Assembly: GCA_034004685.1 (NCBI GenBank)
Contig: JAVEWG010000045.1
Location: forward strand, 1-28,018
Direction of reading: 5' to 3'
Length of the DNA: 28,018 nucleotides
Source of the DNA: JAEUNX01 sp034004685
GTDB taxonomy: Bacteria; Pseudomonadota; Gammaproteobacteria; Burkholderiales; Rhodocyclaceae
Both the position numbers and the translations under genes were made by a program. Shown in pieces: positions 15,450-22,343 of this stretch (its first letter is position 1; each line of letters opens with the position of its first letter). The notes below the pieces were generated by a model, which was not told the DNA's origin, ran no database searches, and saw nothing but the letters and a program-made list of their open reading frames with translations.

Positions 15450-15863
15450 TCACTTGATGATCTTGAGGTGGCTCCGCCCGCCTGATGGGGGATTGGGGTT
15501 GGGGGCCTGGGGTTCAAGGGAGGACGGATCCTCCTCCGCTGGGTCCTCTTGCCCGCCTTCAAACTCGAAGGCCATGCCATGGCCGTTTTCCCGGGCGTAG
15601 ACCGCCACAACATTGGCAATTGGGATGGACAGGCTCTGGACGGCGCCGTTGAAACGAGCCTGGAAGGTTACCCGATCGTTACCCAGCGCCATCTGGTTAG
15701 TGGCGTCCGGACTGAGGTTCAGGACAATCTGACCATCCTTGGCGTAGCCGGGCGGTACCCGGACGTTTTCATCCACCACGGCCGCAAGATAAGGGGTGTA
15801 ACCCTGGTCTACGCACCATTCATAAATGGCGCGGACCAGGTAAGGCTTGGTTGAAACGGACAT
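15450..15863 (-). CDS. sspB: ClpXP adaptor / stringent starvation protein B
   Basis: 137 residues. The substrate-binding core (about 1-105: TKPYLVRAIYEWCVDQGYTP, VRVPPGYAKDGQIVLN, FNGAVQSLSIP) is followed by an acidic, proline-rich linker and the C-terminal tail SHLKIIK, the XB motif that docks on ClpX. SspB delivers ssrA-tagged stalled proteins to ClpXP. I chose the ATG at 15863 because the family begins MS..KPYL; the upstream in-frame start is a TTG. It follows sspA by 49 bp, as in most beta- and gammaproteobacteria. Confidence 0.94.
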   Translation of the reverse strand: MSVSTKPYLVRAIYEWCVDQGYTPYLAAVVDENVRVPPGYAKDGQIVLNLSPDATNQMALGNDRVTFQARFNGAVQSLSIPIANVVAVYARENGHGMAFEFEGGQEDPAEEDPSSLEPQAPNPNPPSGGRSHLKIIK

Positions 15864-15912
15864 GGCTGCGATCCGGTGCAAGTGGGCCGGGCGCCAACCC
15901 GGCCCGGGAAGG

Positions 15913-16509
15913 TCAACGACGCATCACCTTTTCCGAAGGGGTCAGGGCATCAATGAAGCCCTGCCGGCTGAAAATCCGCTCGGCATACTTCATGAGGGGC
16001 GCGGCAGCCTTGGGAAGTTCGATGCCATAGTGCTCCAGACGCCACAGCAGCGGTGCCACGGCAACATCCAGCATGGAAAACTCGTCCCCCAGCAGGAACT
16101 TCTGCTTGGCCAGAATCGGCGCCAGTTGGGTCAGGTGATCCCGCACGTGGGCACGGGCGACGTCGGCACCCTTCTGGTTCTGTTCCAAAGCCGGAATATG
16201 GGCGAACAGCTCCAGTTCGAAAGTGTGCAGCAGCTGCCGGGCCCGCGCCCGCATGATGGGGTCGGGCGGCATCAGCTGGGGATGGGGAAAGCGCTCATCG
16301 ATGTACTCATTGATGATGTTGGATTCGTAGAGAATCAGATCCCGATCCACCAGCACCGGCACCCGGTTGTAGGGGTTGATCACCGCCACATCCTCGGGTT
16401 TGTTGTACAGATCGACATCGATCACCTGAAAATCCATGCCCTTTTCAAAGAGCACGATCCGACAGCGATGGCTGAAAGGATCCGTCGTGCCGGAATAGAG
16501 ATTCATCAT
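15913..16509 (-). CDS. sspA: Stringent starvation protein A, GST-like
   Basis: 198 residues with a thioredoxin-fold N-terminal half (MNLYSGTTDPFSHRCRIVLFEKG, then NPYNRVPVLVDRDLILYESNIINEYIDE) and an all-helical GST C-terminal half (MLDVAVAPLLWRLEHYGIEL). SspA has a GST fold without the usual glutathione chemistry and binds RNA polymerase in E. coli under stress. Two adjacent ATG codons could start it; GGAG lies 9 nt before the first. It lies between petC and sspB, an arrangement common in betaproteobacteria. A large hairpin (16534-16575) fills the petC-sspA gap. Confidence 0.95.
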   Translation of the reverse strand: MMNLYSGTTDPFSHRCRIVLFEKGMDFQVIDVDLYNKPEDVAVINPYNRVPVLVDRDLILYESNIINEYIDERFPHPQLMPPDPIMRARARQLLHTFELELFAHIPALEQNQKGADVARAHVRDHLTQLAPILAKQKFLLGDEFSMLDVAVAPLLWRLEHYGIELPKAAAPLMKYAERIFSRQGFIDALTPSEKVMRR

Positions 16510-16533
16510 GGGAATAGGGCTCCAAAATGGAAC

Positions 16534-16575
16534 CGAATCCGCCGCCGGGAAACTGCAACCCGGAAGGCGGATTCG
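16534..16575 (-). repeat. Two-tier inverted repeat between petC and sspA
   Basis: The outer arms CGAATCCGCC/GGCGGATTCG (10 bp, perfect) enclose inner arms CCGGG/CCCGG with a 9-nt loop. The hairpin lies 46 nt past petC and 24 nt before sspA. A short TTTT follows after GGTTCCA on the minus strand, which is weak for a terminator. It may set the ratio of bc1 to ssp messages by processing or partial termination. Confidence 0.65.
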
Positions 16576-16621
16576 ATTGGGTAATACGACCGAAAGGCAG
16601 ACGCCTGGCCGTCGGACCAGA

Positions 16622-17368
16622 TTAGTGAATATCCTTCCAGTAATTCTTTTTCAAGGCATAGGACAAGACAAACAAACCGGCCAGGGCGATCAACACCCCG
16701 GTGCCGATGGCCTTGCGTTTTTCGGCGACCGGCTCTCCCATCCACACCAAGAATGACACCAGGTCACCCACGGCCTTGTCGTACTCGTCCTTGGAAAGGG
16801 ACCCCGGTTTGGCCAGGGCCAGACTCACTTCCTTGACCTTGGCACCGTGGCCATCATCCTTTTCGGAGATGGTTGCGGCCTGTTCGCCCTGGAGGCCGTA
16901 GAGGACATGGGGCATGCCCACGTTCTCGAAGACCACGTTATTCCAGCCGGTGGGACGGGCCGGATCGCGGTAGAAGCCCCGCAGGTAGGTGTAGAGCCAA
17001 TCAGCCCCGGAACCAAACTCGGAGGCACGGGACCGGGCGATCACCGTCAGATCCGGCGGCGTGGCGCCGAACCAGGCCTTGGCTTCCTCTGGGCGGATGG
17101 AAACCTTCATCAGTTCACCCACTTTGTCGGCGGTGAACATCAGATTGTCCTTGATGGCCTGTTCGGACAAGCCGATTTCCTGCAGCCGGTTATAGCGCAG
17201 GTAACTCGCCCCGTGGCAGTTCAGACAGTAATTCACGAACAGCTTGGCGCCGTTCTGCAGGGCTGCCGGGGAGGTGCTCACCGGCGCCTTGTCCAAGTGC
17301 AGTTCGGGACCGCTCGCCACCGCCAGCAGCGGGGCGAAGACGGACACCATGAACAACTTCTTCAGCAT
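16622..17368 (-). CDS. petC: Cytochrome c1 of the bc1 complex
   Basis: 248 residues. The signal peptide MLKKLFMVSVFAPLLAVASG precedes the haem-binding CLNCH (Cys48, Cys51, His52). The distal region carries GMPHVL, with a candidate Met ligand, and a single C-terminal membrane anchor (about 222-240) ends KKNYWKDIH. It accepts electrons from the Rieske centre and passes them to soluble cytochromes c. I prefer the ATG at 17368, preceded by GAGGACTGAAC, over the ATG at 17389 that overlaps the petB stop and lacks a ribosome binding site. Confidence 0.95.
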   Translation of the reverse strand: MLKKLFMVSVFAPLLAVASGPELHLDKAPVSTSPAALQNGAKLFVNYCLNCHGASYLRYNRLQEIGLSEQAIKDNLMFTADKVGELMKVSIRPEEAKAWFGATPPDLTVIARSRASEFGSGADWLYTYLRGFYRDPARPTGWNNVVFENVGMPHVLYGLQGEQAATISEKDDGHGAKVKEVSLALAKPGSLSKDEYDKAVGDLVSFLVWMGEPVAEKRKAIGTGVLIALAGLFVLSYALKKNYWKDIH

Positions 17369-17385
17369 GTTCAGTCCTCGGCTAT

Positions 17386-18654
17386 TCATTTGAAGGTCAC
17401 CCGGTCCGGTTCAGGCTTGCTCTGACCCAGCCTGGAGTACCAAGGCATAGCCAGGAAGAAGCCGAAATAGATGACGGAGCAAATTTGGGAAACGAGGGTC
17501 CGGCCCGGGGTCGGGGGCAGCACGCCCAAGTAGCCCAGGATCACGAAAGCCACCACGAAGATCGCCAAGGCGAGCTTGAAAATGGGGCTCTTGTAGCGGA
17601 TCGACTTCACCGGACTGCGGTCCAGCCAGGGCAGGAAGGCAATGATCACCACCGAGGCACCCATGGCCACCACGCCCCAGAACTTGGCGTCGAGACCGAA
17701 GAGCGGATAGGTCACCGCCCGCAGCACCGAATAGAAGGGGGTGAAGTACCAGACCGGCGCGATGTGGGGCGGGGTCTTCAGGGGATCGGCCGGGATGAAG
17801 TTGTTGAACTCCAGGAAGTACCCACCCCCTTCCGGCGCGAAGAACAGCACGGCGGAGAAGACGATCAGGAAGCCCACCACGCCGACGAGGTCCTTCACGG
17901 TGTAGTACGGATGGAAGGGAATGCCGTCCATGGGAACGCCGTTGGCGTCCTTTTTCTTCTTGATTTCCACCCCGTCCGGATTGTTGGAACCGACCTCGTG
18001 AAGCGCCACGATGTGGGCAGCCACCAAGCCGATCAGCACCAAGGGTACGGCGATGACGTGGAAGGAGAAGAAGCGGTTGAGGGTCGCGTCGGACACCACG
18101 AAGTCACCCCGGATCACCAACGACAAGTCGGGACCAATCACGGGAATCGCGGAAAACAGATTCACGATCACCTGGGCACCCCAGAAGGACATCTGTCCCC
18201 AGGGCAGCAGGTAACCCATGAAGGCTTCGGCCATCAGCATCAGGAAAATCAGGGTGCCGAAGATCCAGATCAACTCCCGGGGCTTGCGGTAGGAACCGTA
18301 GAGCAGGCCACGGAACATGTGCAGATACACCACGATGAAGAATGCCGAGGCGCCGGTGGAGTGCATGTAGCGGATGATCCAGCCGCCCGGCACATCCCGC
18401 ATGATGTATTCGACAGAGGCGAAAGCCACCGGCACGCCGGCAGCGTTCAGGGACGCATCCGGCTTGTAGTGCATCACCAGGAAGATCCCGGTGACGATCT
18501 GGATCACCAGCACCAGCAGGGCCAGGGAACCAAAGAAGTACCAGAAGTTGAAGTTCTTCGGGGCGTAATACTCGGTCAGATGCCCCTTGATGGAGGACGT
18601 GAGCGGGAAACGCTCGTCGACCCAGTTCAGGAGTGCTTGGGACTTGGTGGTCAT
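17386..18654 (-). CDS. petB: Cytochrome b of the bc1 complex
   Basis: 422 residues, a full-length fused cytochrome b with about eight membrane helices. The haem ligands are His98 and His112 in helix B (RYMHSTGAS, VVYLHMFRG) and His199 and His214 in helix D (FFSFHVIAVP, AAHIVALHE). GYLLPWGQMS lies in the quinol pocket. The Qo-site motif that is PEWY in mitochondria and alphaproteobacteria is PVWY here (300-303). It forms the proton-motive Q-cycle core with PetA and PetC. It is 1 bp downstream of petA, and its stop lies next to the petC start, so the three are one operon. Confidence 0.97.
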   Translation of the reverse strand: MTTKSQALLNWVDERFPLTSSIKGHLTEYYAPKNFNFWYFFGSLALLVLVIQIVTGIFLVMHYKPDASLNAAGVPVAFASVEYIMRDVPGGWIIRYMHSTGASAFFIVVYLHMFRGLLYGSYRKPRELIWIFGTLIFLMLMAEAFMGYLLPWGQMSFWGAQVIVNLFSAIPVIGPDLSLVIRGDFVVSDATLNRFFSFHVIAVPLVLIGLVAAHIVALHEVGSNNPDGVEIKKKKDANGVPMDGIPFHPYYTVKDLVGVVGFLIVFSAVLFFAPEGGGYFLEFNNFIPADPLKTPPHIAPVWYFTPFYSVLRAVTYPLFGLDAKFWGVVAMGASVVIIAFLPWLDRSPVKSIRYKSPIFKLALAIFVVAFVILGYLGVLPPTPGRTLVSQICSVIYFGFFLAMPWYSRLGQSKPEPDRVTFK

Positions 18655-18655
18655 G

Positions 18656-19249
18656 TCAGGCCTTTCCGTCTTCGCCGATCAGGATTTTCGCGTCCGACAG
18701 ATACTTGTGGGGCGGGATCTCCAGGTTGTCCGGCGCCGGTTTGCTTTTGTAGACGCGGCCAGCCAGGTCGAAGGTGGAACCGTGACAGGGGCACAGGAAA
18801 CCACCTGGCCAGTCAGCCGCGATGCCGCTGTCGGCGCCCGCCTTGAACTTAGAGGACGGGGAACAACCCAGGTGGGTGCAGATGCCGATGGCCACCAGGT
18901 ACTCGGGCTTGATGGAACGGGCTTCGTTCTTGGCGTATTCGGGCTGCATGGGTCGATCGGAATTGGGATCGCTCACCGCACCCTCCACGGTCTTGAGGGA
19001 AGCCAGCATTTCCGGGGTCCGGCGCAGAATCCACACCGGCTTGCCGCGCCACTCCACAGTCATCATCTCGCCCGGGGCGAGCTTGCTGATATCGGCCTCC
19101 ACCGGCGCGCCAGCAGCCTTGGCCCGCTCGGAAGGTGTCAGGCTGGCCACAAAGGGCACCGCTGTAGCCACCGCCGCCGCACCTCCGGCAGCCGACGTAG
19201 CGACGAGCAGTCGCCGACGGCCGCAATCCATCTTCTCATCAACGCTCAT
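18656..19249 (-). CDS. petA: Rieske iron-sulfur subunit of the bc1 complex
   Basis: 197 residues from the ATG preceded by GAAGAGGGTC; the longer reading from a TTG is rejected. A twin-arginine segment CGRRRLLVATS (9-19) with a following hydrophobic helix is the uncleaved Tat signal-anchor. The cluster motifs are CTHLGC (Cys124, His126, Cys129) and CPCHGS (Cys153, Cys155, His156), giving two Cys and two His ligands plus the stabilising disulfide. It moves electrons from quinol to cytochrome c1. It is the first gene of petABC. Confidence 0.97.
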   Translation of the reverse strand: MSVDEKMDCGRRRLLVATSAAGGAAAVATAVPFVASLTPSERAKAAGAPVEADISKLAPGEMMTVEWRGKPVWILRRTPEMLASLKTVEGAVSDPNSDRPMQPEYAKNEARSIKPEYLVAIGICTHLGCSPSSKFKAGADSGIAADWPGGFLCPCHGSTFDLAGRVYKSKPAPDNLEIPPHKYLSDAKILIGEDGKA

Positions 19250-19300
19250 GACCCTCTTCCCAAAAAAGGAAACCGAAAGACGAAGCAAAAAATCTTTTCG

Positions 19301-19306
19301 ATTTTA
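19301..19306 (-). promoter_or_regulatory. Candidate -10 box of petABC
   Basis: TAAAAT on the minus strand (19306-19301) lies about 52 bp before the petA ATG in an AT-rich patch. A matching -35 is weak (TTTCTC at 17 bp). Confidence 0.35.
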
Positions 19307-19392
19307 TCAAAAAGCGCTACCTAGAGAAAGTCTGATCTGGCGAGAACCCCGGAAATCAAGGCCCTGGCGCAACCGGACCCAACCCGATGCCC

Positions 19393-19417
19393 TGTCCCTT
19401 CCGGAACAGAAGGGACA
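19393..19417 (-). repeat. Inverted repeat just past recR
   Basis: TGTCCCTTC and GAAGGGACA form a perfect 9-bp stem with a 7-nt loop, starting 8 bp beyond the recR stop. It sits where a terminator of dnaX-ybaB-recR would be expected but has no T-run. Confidence 0.55.
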
Positions 19418-19425
19418 TCCGGACC

Positions 19426-20019
19426 TCACGCTGGCCGGCGTTCGATCAGAGCCTGGGCGATGGTTCCGCTATCGGTGTGTTCCAGCTCGCCCCCGACCGG
19501 CACCCCCCGGGCCATCCGGCTCACCTTGAGACCCCGGGCCCGGAGCAGTTCGGCGATGGTATGGGCCGTTACTTCCCCCTCGTTGGTGAAGTTGGTGGCG
19601 AGAATCACCTCCTGCACGGTGCCGTCGGAGGCCCGGGCAATCAGCTTATCCAGGCGCAGCTCCCGGGGGCCGATGCCATCAAGGGGTGACAAACGCCCCA
19701 TCAGTACGTAGTACAAACCCTTGTAGGCCTGGGTCTGCTCCAGCATGGCCAGGTCGGCGGGCATTTCCACCACGCACAGGGTGCTGGCGTCCCGGCGCGG
19801 CGAGGCGCAGCGTTCGCAGACTTCCTCCTCGCAGAACGTGTTGCACAGGGAGCAATGGCGCAACACCTCCAAGGCATGGCCGAGGGCGCGAGCTAGACGA
19901 TCGGCGCCGCGCTGGTCCCGCTGCAAGAGATGGTAGGCCATCCGCTGGGCGGACTTGGGGCCCACGCCAGGCAAGCAGCGCAAGGCGTCGATGAGTTCGT
20001 CGAGGGAAGAGGGCGTCAT
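19426..20019 (-). CDS. recR: Recombination mediator protein RecR
   Basis: 197 residues, the normal length. A helix-hairpin-helix (LRCLPGVGPKSAQRMA, 13-28) is followed by a zinc finger with Cys56, Cys59, Cys68 and Cys71, then a Toprim domain (LCVVEMPADL to about 175). With RecO and RecF it loads RecA on gapped DNA. No Shine-Dalgarno sequence is seen; the 20 nt before the ATG are pyrimidine-rich (CCCTTTCTCGGC). It is 57 bp downstream of ybaB, the standard dnaX-ybaB-recR order. Confidence 0.97.
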   Translation of the reverse strand: MTPSSLDELIDALRCLPGVGPKSAQRMAYHLLQRDQRGADRLARALGHALEVLRHCSLCNTFCEEEVCERCASPRRDASTLCVVEMPADLAMLEQTQAYKGLYYVLMGRLSPLDGIGPRELRLDKLIARASDGTVQEVILATNFTNEGEVTAHTIAELLRARGLKVSRMARGVPVGGELEHTDSGTIAQALIERRPA

Positions 20020-20076
20020 GCCGAGAAAGGGGAAAGGGAAATCTGGTGGATTGAACCCATCCCCATCCCATCGAGG

Positions 20077-20400
20077 TTAAAAGGGCAGCTTCATGCCTGG
20101 CGGCAGATTGAGGCCGGAGGTGAACCCGGACATTTTCTCCTGGGTGGTGGCTTCCACCCGCCGCACCGCATCGTTGACGGCAGCGGCAAGGAGGTCTTCC
20201 AGCATCTCCTTGTCGTCCATCACCGAGGGGTCGATGCTCACCCGCCGCACATCGTGCTTGCAGGTCATCACCACCTTCACCATACCCGCGCCGGCCAGCC
20301 CCTCCACCTCGATGGAGCCCAGCTGGTCCTGCATTTTCTTCATATTTTCCTGCATTTGCTGGGCCTGTTTCATCAGCCCGGCAATTCCGCCCTTCATCAT
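20077..20400 (-). CDS. ybaB: Nucleoid-associated protein YbaB/EbfC
   Basis: 107 residues with the family pattern: an N-terminal Met/Gln-rich helix (GLMKQAQQMQENMKKMQ), the beta core VEGLAGAGMVKVVMTC and the helix EMLEDLLAAAVNDAV. It forms tweezer-like dimers that bind DNA. GGAG lies 8 nt before the first of two adjacent ATG codons. It sits between dnaX (24 bp gap) and recR. Confidence 0.96.
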   Translation of the reverse strand: MMKGGIAGLMKQAQQMQENMKKMQDQLGSIEVEGLAGAGMVKVVMTCKHDVRRVSIDPSVMDDKEMLEDLLAAAVNDAVRRVEATTQEKMSGFTSGLNLPPGMKLPF

Positions 20401-20424
20401 TTCATTTACTCCAAAGCATGGGGG

Positions 20425-22233
20425 TCACAAGGGTTTGACCGACTCTTCCAGAAGTGTCGCGTCAAAACGTTCAATCAATTCCTGCACAAATGGGTCTTGC
20501 TCCAGGGCTGCCACCGCCTCTGCGTGGCGCGCGACCTTTTCAGCGCGGGCTTGCTCTGCCGGGGTCTCGGACAGAACCTCTCCCACCTCGACATGGACCC
20601 GCAGGGGCTGGCCAAAGTGGTCGGACAGCTCCGCCTGAAGTTTTTCCAGCGCCCCCCGATTCATCTGCAGGAGATGCCGGTGCGCTTCCGCCAGTCGCAA
20701 GGACAAACACCCGTCTTGCAGGGACAACACCTCGCAGTGCTGGGCCAGCTCCCGCACCAGCCCCCCCAGGCCAAGGCGCTGAATGAGGGCCCGCCATTCT
20801 GCGGCGGGGAAGCCACCTGTGGGAATCGGGGTGATCACCGCTGGAGACGGCGCCGGGGCCGGAGGCGCCACGGCAGGCTGACGGGCCACGGGCAAGACCG
20901 CGGCGTTCGGGCTGGCTTCTGGGGGCAGATCCTCCCAAGGAGGCACTTCCACCGCTTCAGCCCGCGCCACCGGGGCGAGCACCTCCGGACGGACCGCCGC
21001 CGGCCGGGGTTCCGGCGCTGAGGCCACCCGAAGCATGGGCGGAGCCGGGGAAGGCGGAGCGGATGGCGATCCAGGCTGGATTGCCGGCACCGGGCGGGCC
21101 AAACCGGCGCGCCCGCCCCCACCGGCAGGCGGGCTACCGGTGCCGGCCCCATCATCCGGGCGGAAAGCCAGGAGCCGCAGCAGGGTCATGGTGAAACCCG
21201 CGTATTCGTCCGGCGCGAGCGGCAGCTCATCCCGCCCGTGGATGGCGATCTGGTAGGCGAGCTGGAGGAATTCCGGGTCGAAGGCCTGGGCATGGGGCGC
21301 CAGGGCGACCCGTTCGGCCTCATCGGCCACCGCCCCCGGGGCAAACTGGATCAGGGCAATCCGCTGGAGCAGGCTGGCCAGGGCCTGCAGGGCCGCGCCA
21401 AAGGACAGGCTGCGGGCCTGCATTGCATCGGCCACCGCCAGCAGGCCACTCGCGTTGCCCGCTGCCAAGGCCTGCAACAACTCATGGAGATGGTCGTCGC
21501 CCACCGTCCCCAGCATGTCCTGAACGCCCCCCTCCTCCACCTTGCCAGCGCCATGGGCAATGGCTTGATCCAGCAGAGACAGGGCGTCCCGCATGGAACC
21601 ATTCGCCCCCCGGGCCAGGTGACGCAGGGCCGCAGGCTCGAAGGGCACCCCTTCGGCATCCAGAAGCCGGGCGAGGTGGTCCACGATATGGCCCTGGGGC
21701 ATCTGCTTGAGGTTGAACTGAAGGCAGCGGGACAACACCGTCACCGGGATCTTTTGAGGATCGGTGGTGGCCAGGATGAACTTCACGTGCTCAGGAGGCT
21801 CCTCCAAGGTCTTGAGCATGGCGTTGAAGGCGTGCCCGGTGAGCATGTGCACTTCATCGATCATGTAGACCTTGTAGCGGCCGGCCACCGGGGCGTACAC
21901 CGCCTTGTCCAGCAGGGCCGCCATGTCATCCACCCCCCGGTTGGAGGCAGCATCCATCTCCACATAGTCCGGAAAACGGTCGGCATCGATGGCGCGACAG
22001 GCCTCGCATTCGCCGCAGGGGGTGGCGGTGACGCCGGTTTCGCAGTTAAGGGATTTGGCCAGGATGCGGGAAATGGTGGTCTTGCCCACCCCGCGAGTGC
22101 CGGTAAATAGGTAGGCGTGGTGGAGCCGCCCGGTGCTGAGGGCATGGGTCAGGGCGCGGACCACGTGTTCCTGCCCGACGAGGGTCTCGAAACTCCTGGG
22201 GCGCCATTTGCGGGCGAGAACCTGATAGGCCAT
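20425..22233 (-). CDS. dnaX: DNA polymerase III subunit tau (DnaX)
   Basis: 602 residues from the ATG at 22233 (MAYQVLARKWRP, the family start). Walker A is GTRGVGKT (45-52), the zinc cysteines are 64, 73, 76 and 79, Walker B is DEVH (126-129) and SRC (168-170) is the sensor. A Pro/Ala-rich linker (about 375-480) leads to the tau C-terminal region. It is the clamp-loader ATPase and joins the two polymerase cores. No run of six or more A suitable for the E. coli-type frameshift is present, so only full-length tau is expected. There is no Shine-Dalgarno sequence, and a -10-like TAGAAT lies 7 nt upstream. Confidence 0.97.
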   Translation of the reverse strand: MAYQVLARKWRPRSFETLVGQEHVVRALTHALSTGRLHHAYLFTGTRGVGKTTISRILAKSLNCETGVTATPCGECEACRAIDADRFPDYVEMDAASNRGVDDMAALLDKAVYAPVAGRYKVYMIDEVHMLTGHAFNAMLKTLEEPPEHVKFILATTDPQKIPVTVLSRCLQFNLKQMPQGHIVDHLARLLDAEGVPFEPAALRHLARGANGSMRDALSLLDQAIAHGAGKVEEGGVQDMLGTVGDDHLHELLQALAAGNASGLLAVADAMQARSLSFGAALQALASLLQRIALIQFAPGAVADEAERVALAPHAQAFDPEFLQLAYQIAIHGRDELPLAPDEYAGFTMTLLRLLAFRPDDGAGTGSPPAGGGGRAGLARPVPAIQPGSPSAPPSPAPPMLRVASAPEPRPAAVRPEVLAPVARAEAVEVPPWEDLPPEASPNAAVLPVARQPAVAPPAPAPSPAVITPIPTGGFPAAEWRALIQRLGLGGLVRELAQHCEVLSLQDGCLSLRLAEAHRHLLQMNRGALEKLQAELSDHFGQPLRVHVEVGEVLSETPAEQARAEKVARHAEAVAALEQDPFVQELIERFDATLLEESVKPL

Positions 22234-22240
22234 GGGCGAC

Positions 22241-22249
22241 ATTCTAACA
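22241..22249 (-). promoter_or_regulatory. Extended -10 promoter element of dnaX
   Basis: TGTTAGAAT on the minus strand is an extended -10 (TGn plus TAGAAT). It ends 7 nt before the dnaX ATG, so the transcript would start at or next to the start codon. The same CTGTTAGAAT lies in front of ffs. No -35 consensus is seen. Confidence 0.45.
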
Positions 22250-22343
22250 GGCTGGCCGGGCCCGTCGCCGCGCCCCTTGCGGTCACCTTCTCGCAACCTG
22301 CCTGTAACGAAACTCCCGGATCCTTAGCCGAGAGGTCTTCACC

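Noticed and set aside
17485..18846. 453-codon open frame antisense to petB and petA
   Set aside because: It is an antisense shadow of the cytochrome b and Rieske genes; its composition is dominated by His/Gly/Glu as expected for a reversed membrane-protein gene.
20638..20646. Run of five A in dnaX as a tau/gamma frameshift site
   Set aside because: The E. coli-type slippery heptamer needs A-AAA-AAG in the right phase; this is GGAAAAAC, far downstream, with no matching stem-loop seen.
22234..22343. Search for a second cyclic di-GMP riboswitch in the HD-GYP leader
   Set aside because: None of the GEMM core motifs (GGGCAAACC, GCAAAGCC) occurs in this short leader.
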